Source: Rhodobacteraceae bacterium UBA6141
Lineage (GTDB): Bacteria; Pseudomonadota; Alphaproteobacteria; Rhodobacterales; Rhodobacteraceae
Assembly: GCA_002423245.1 (NCBI GenBank)
Contig: DIVD01000001.1
Location: 1-51,233 of the forward strand
Direction of reading: 5' to 3'
DNA: 51,233 nt
In this document: in pieces, positions 49,830 to 51,233 of the stretch
Layout: each line of letters starts with the position of its first letter
Numbering within the stretch: position 1 is the stretch's first letter
The notes under the pieces: model-generated
Databases searched by the model: none
Told to the model about the DNA's origin: nothing
What the model saw: the letters and a program-made list of their open reading frames with translations, nothing else
Made by a program: the position numbers and the translations under genes

Positions 49830-50738
49830 ATGGACTGGGACAAGCTGAGGATATTTCACGCGGTCGCCGCTGCCGGCAGCCTGACCCATGCGGGTGACAG
49901 CCTGCATCTGAGCCAGTCGGCGGTCTCGCGGCAGATCCGCGCGCTGGAGGAAAGCCTGGGCACCACGCTCTTTCACCGTCATGCGCGCGGACTGATTCTC
50001 ACCGAACAGGGGGAATTGCTGTTCGAGGCGACCAGCGTGATGGCAAAACGGCTCGAGACCGCCGCCGCCCGCATCCGCGACAGCGAGGACGAGGTGTTCG
50101 GCGTGCTGAAGGTGACGGCGACCACCGGCTTCGGCTCGCTGTGGCTGGCGCCGCGGCTGACCAAGCTCTATGAACGCTTCCCCGACCTGACCATCGACCT
50201 GATGCTGGAAGAGCGGGTGCTGGACCTGCCGATGCGCGAGGCCGACGTGGCGATCCGCATGAAGGAGCCAAGCCAGGCCGACCTGATCCGCAAGCGGCTG
50301 ATGAACATCAGGATGCGGCTTTATGCCAGCGACAGGTATCTGGCGGAACGCGGCACGCCCGAGCGGCTGGAGGACATGCACAAGCACCGGTTGATCTGCC
50401 AGAACCCCAACGCGGCGCAGGTGGCGGCGGGGGCGATGCTGGTGCAGAAACTGACCAGCTACGAAATCCCGTCGCTGCTGTTCGTGAACAACTACTTCGG
50501 CGTGTTGCAGGGCGTGCTGAACCATATCGGCATCGGCGTGCTGCCCGACTACCTGACCGAGGATTTCCCGCATCTGGTGCCGGTGCTGCCCGATGTGCAA
50601 TCGGCCGAGGTGCCGGTATTTCTCGCCTATCCCGAGGAGTTGCGGCAATCGAAGCGCATCGCCGCCTTCCGCGATTTCGTCACCGAGGAAATCATGGCCT
50701 ACCGCAAGCGGCAGATGGACGATACGGTGCCGGTCTGA
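49830..50738 (+). CDS. LysR-family transcriptional regulator, LsrB/VtlR-like
   Basis: A 302-residue LysR regulator. The N-terminal winged helix-turn-helix is MDWDKLRIFHAVAAAGSLTH then SQSAVSRQIRALEESLGTTL and FHRHARGLILTEQGE, a start characteristic of the alphaproteobacterial LsrB/VtlR group (MDWDKLRIFHA). The effector-binding domain follows from about residue 92 (VLKVTATTGFG). In Brucella and Agrobacterium VtlR-type proteins activate AbcR small RNAs; in Sinorhizobium LsrB takes part in oxidative-stress and surface-polysaccharide control. It is divergent from the fused oxidoreductase gene, and its stop codon begins an 11-base repeat leading to a candidate small RNA. Confidence 0.9.
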   Translation: MDWDKLRIFHAVAAAGSLTHAGDSLHLSQSAVSRQIRALEESLGTTLFHRHARGLILTEQGELLFEATSVMAKRLETAAARIRDSEDEVFGVLKVTATTGFGSLWLAPRLTKLYERFPDLTIDLMLEERVLDLPMREADVAIRMKEPSQADLIRKRLMNIRMRLYASDRYLAERGTPERLEDMHKHRLICQNPNAAQVAAGAMLVQKLTSYEIPSLLFVNNYFGVLQGVLNHIGIGVLPDYLTEDFPHLVPVLPDVQSAEVPVFLAYPEELRQSKRIAAFRDFVTEEIMAYRKRQMDDTVPV

Positions 50739-50776
50739 TCCGGGACTGATCAAGGTCTGATCCGGATCTGATCCGG
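50733..50776. repeat. four 11-nt direct repeats containing the LysR gene's stop codon
   Basis: The unit GTCTGATCCGG occurs at 50733 and 50755, with variants at 50744 and 50766. The TGA of the first copy (50736-50738) is the stop codon of the regulator gene; TGAs in copies 2, 3 and 4 lie at 50747, 50758 and 50769 and so cover all three frames. The unit lies 5' of the candidate small RNA. Confidence 0.9.
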
Positions 50777-50838
50777 GCGCGGGGCAAGCCATGACGCAGG
50801 CGCATGGCGGAGTTGATGCCGCCGCGGCATGTTTTTCC

Positions 50839-50866
50839 TTGAACCGTTCACACGCCGCCCATAAAT
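50839..50866 (+). promoter_or_regulatory. candidate promoter of the small RNA
   Basis: TTGAAC (50839-50844) is followed after 16 bases by ATAAAT (50861-50866). A transcript would start at about 50873 and end at the intrinsic terminator, with no open frame between. Spacing and sequence are acceptable for a housekeeping promoter. Confidence 0.5.
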
Positions 50867-50872
50867 CGGGCG

Positions 50873-50957
50873 CAGAAGGCGGGTTCCTGAGGAAACTCCA
50901 CGCGCCTTCTACCTCCCTGTTGGACTTGGGCCGAGCTTTGTCTCGGCCTTTTTTTTT
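50873..50957 (+). ncRNA. candidate small RNA, about 85 nt, with anti-Shine-Dalgarno segment
   Basis: Between the promoter candidate and a strong terminator lies a non-coding stretch with defined structure. The 5' hairpin pairs AGAAGGCG (50874-50881) with CGCCTTCT (50903-50910) and has an inner TTCC-TGA-GGAA stem. An unpaired segment holds ACCTCCC (50911-50917), complementary to ribosome binding sites. The terminator stem follows. This is the typical build of a trans-acting regulatory RNA. It comes right after a VtlR-like LysR gene, as AbcR RNAs do in some Rhizobiales. The gap 50739-51097 holds nothing else recognised besides the 11-base repeats and the purL upstream region. No identity is claimed. 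Confidence 0.55.
50929..50957 (+). terminator. strong Rho-independent terminator
   Basis: A seven-base-pair GC-rich stem GGCCGAG (50929-50935) / CTCGGCC (50942-50948) with a six-base loop is followed by nine T residues (50949-50957). It is the only classical intrinsic terminator noticed in the window. It lies about 190 bases after the LysR stop and 140 bases before purL, so it more likely ends a separate transcript than the regulator's mRNA. Confidence 0.9.
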
Positions 50958-51097
50958 GCCATTGCGGCAGGCGGGTGGCTTGCCTTGCGGCAGGCAGGTT
51001 CTGCCTTGCGGCTGCACGCCGCCGCGGCGCAAAGCCTCTTCCCTGCGCCGGGCAGAGTCCTTAGAGATGCCGCCCGAGTGCAGAAGGGACCGATGCC

Positions 51098-51233
51098 ATG
51101 CTCGAACCGCAGATCACCCCCGAGCTGATTGCCGCGCATGGGCTGAAACCCGACGAATACCAGCGGATCCTCGACATCATCGGCCGCGAGCCGAGTTTCA
51201 CCGAGCTTGGCATCTTCTCGGCGATGTGGAACG
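51098..51233 (+). CDS. purL: phosphoribosylformylglycinamidine synthase subunit PurL (5' part)
   Basis: The first 45 codons of a gene running off the window end. The segment EYQRILDIIGREPSFTELGI then FSAMWN is the conserved N-terminal stretch of the small-type PurL (REPxFTELGIFSxMWN, continuing EHCSYKSS). PurL with PurQ and PurS makes formylglycinamidine ribonucleotide in purine synthesis. AAGGGA precedes the ATG. The remainder is not in the window. Confidence 0.9.
   Translation, partial: MLEPQITPELIAAHGLKPDEYQRILDIIGREPSFTELGIFSAMWN

Overview
The window looks like chromosomal DNA from a very GC-rich alphaproteobacterium, most likely a member of the Rhodobacteraceae (Rhodobacter/Paracoccus relatives). 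This rests on an RpoH-type sigma factor of the RpoHII kind with an RpoE-like promoter, the clusters LppC/rsmI/yraN/gshB and glnD/murJ/rhomboid/trpS, a Hint-domain protein of the Rhodobacterales type, a LysR regulator resembling LsrB/VtlR, and overall base composition. It is judged from gene content by eye, without any database search. No tRNA, rRNA, CRISPR array, IS element or prophage was seen.

Layout. 1-3.7 kb: SH3-like exported protein, cation diffusion facilitator, M3 peptidase. 3.8-8.4 kb (minus strand): a tightly packed run transcribed as rpoH2, chaN-like, coaBC, dut and a membrane-anchored MoeB/ThiF-like protein. A good RpoE-type promoter (TGATCC-N18-TATACC) stands in front of rpoH2. 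8.6-14.2 kb: comM-like ATPase, then gshB, yraN and rsmI on the minus strand divergent from an LppC-type lipoprotein. 14.1-21.6 kb: glnD, murJ, a rhomboid-fold protein lacking its catalytic residues, trpS and an unknown membrane protein. 22-29.8 kb: stress protein, an orphan TolQ/MotA-type channel with a kinase-fold partner, deoC plus a double-length aldehyde dehydrogenase (deoxyribose-phosphate to acetaldehyde to acetate), an SppA-like peptidase, a 51-residue zinc-ribbon membrane peptide and an SDR. 30.2-33 kb: uvrC, pgsA, moaD behind an AT-rich leader with a perfect DnaA-box 9-mer.

33.2-39.7 kb holds the most distinctive cassette: a complete alternative F-type ATPase in the N-ATPase order atpD-C-Q-R-B-E-F-A-G, with AtpQ and AtpR and no separate delta gene. 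The b subunit is long, and its C-terminus resembles delta. The c subunit carries two membrane carboxylates (E27 and E60). Six of the eight gene junctions are ATGA overlaps. The cassette sits directly behind moaD, and no moaE is seen in the window.

39.7-51.2 kb: an SDR, the Hint protein, a tandem UspA protein, prfC, murI, an acyltransferase, a fused indolepyruvate ferredoxin oxidoreductase divergent from a LsrB/VtlR-like LysR gene, a candidate small RNA with a strong intrinsic terminator just after that regulator, and the first 45 codons of purL, cut by the window end.

A cross-cutting pattern is short direct repeats at or just after stop codons. Two of them (11-nt and 13-nt periods) repeat the gene's own TGA so that stops fall in all three frames.
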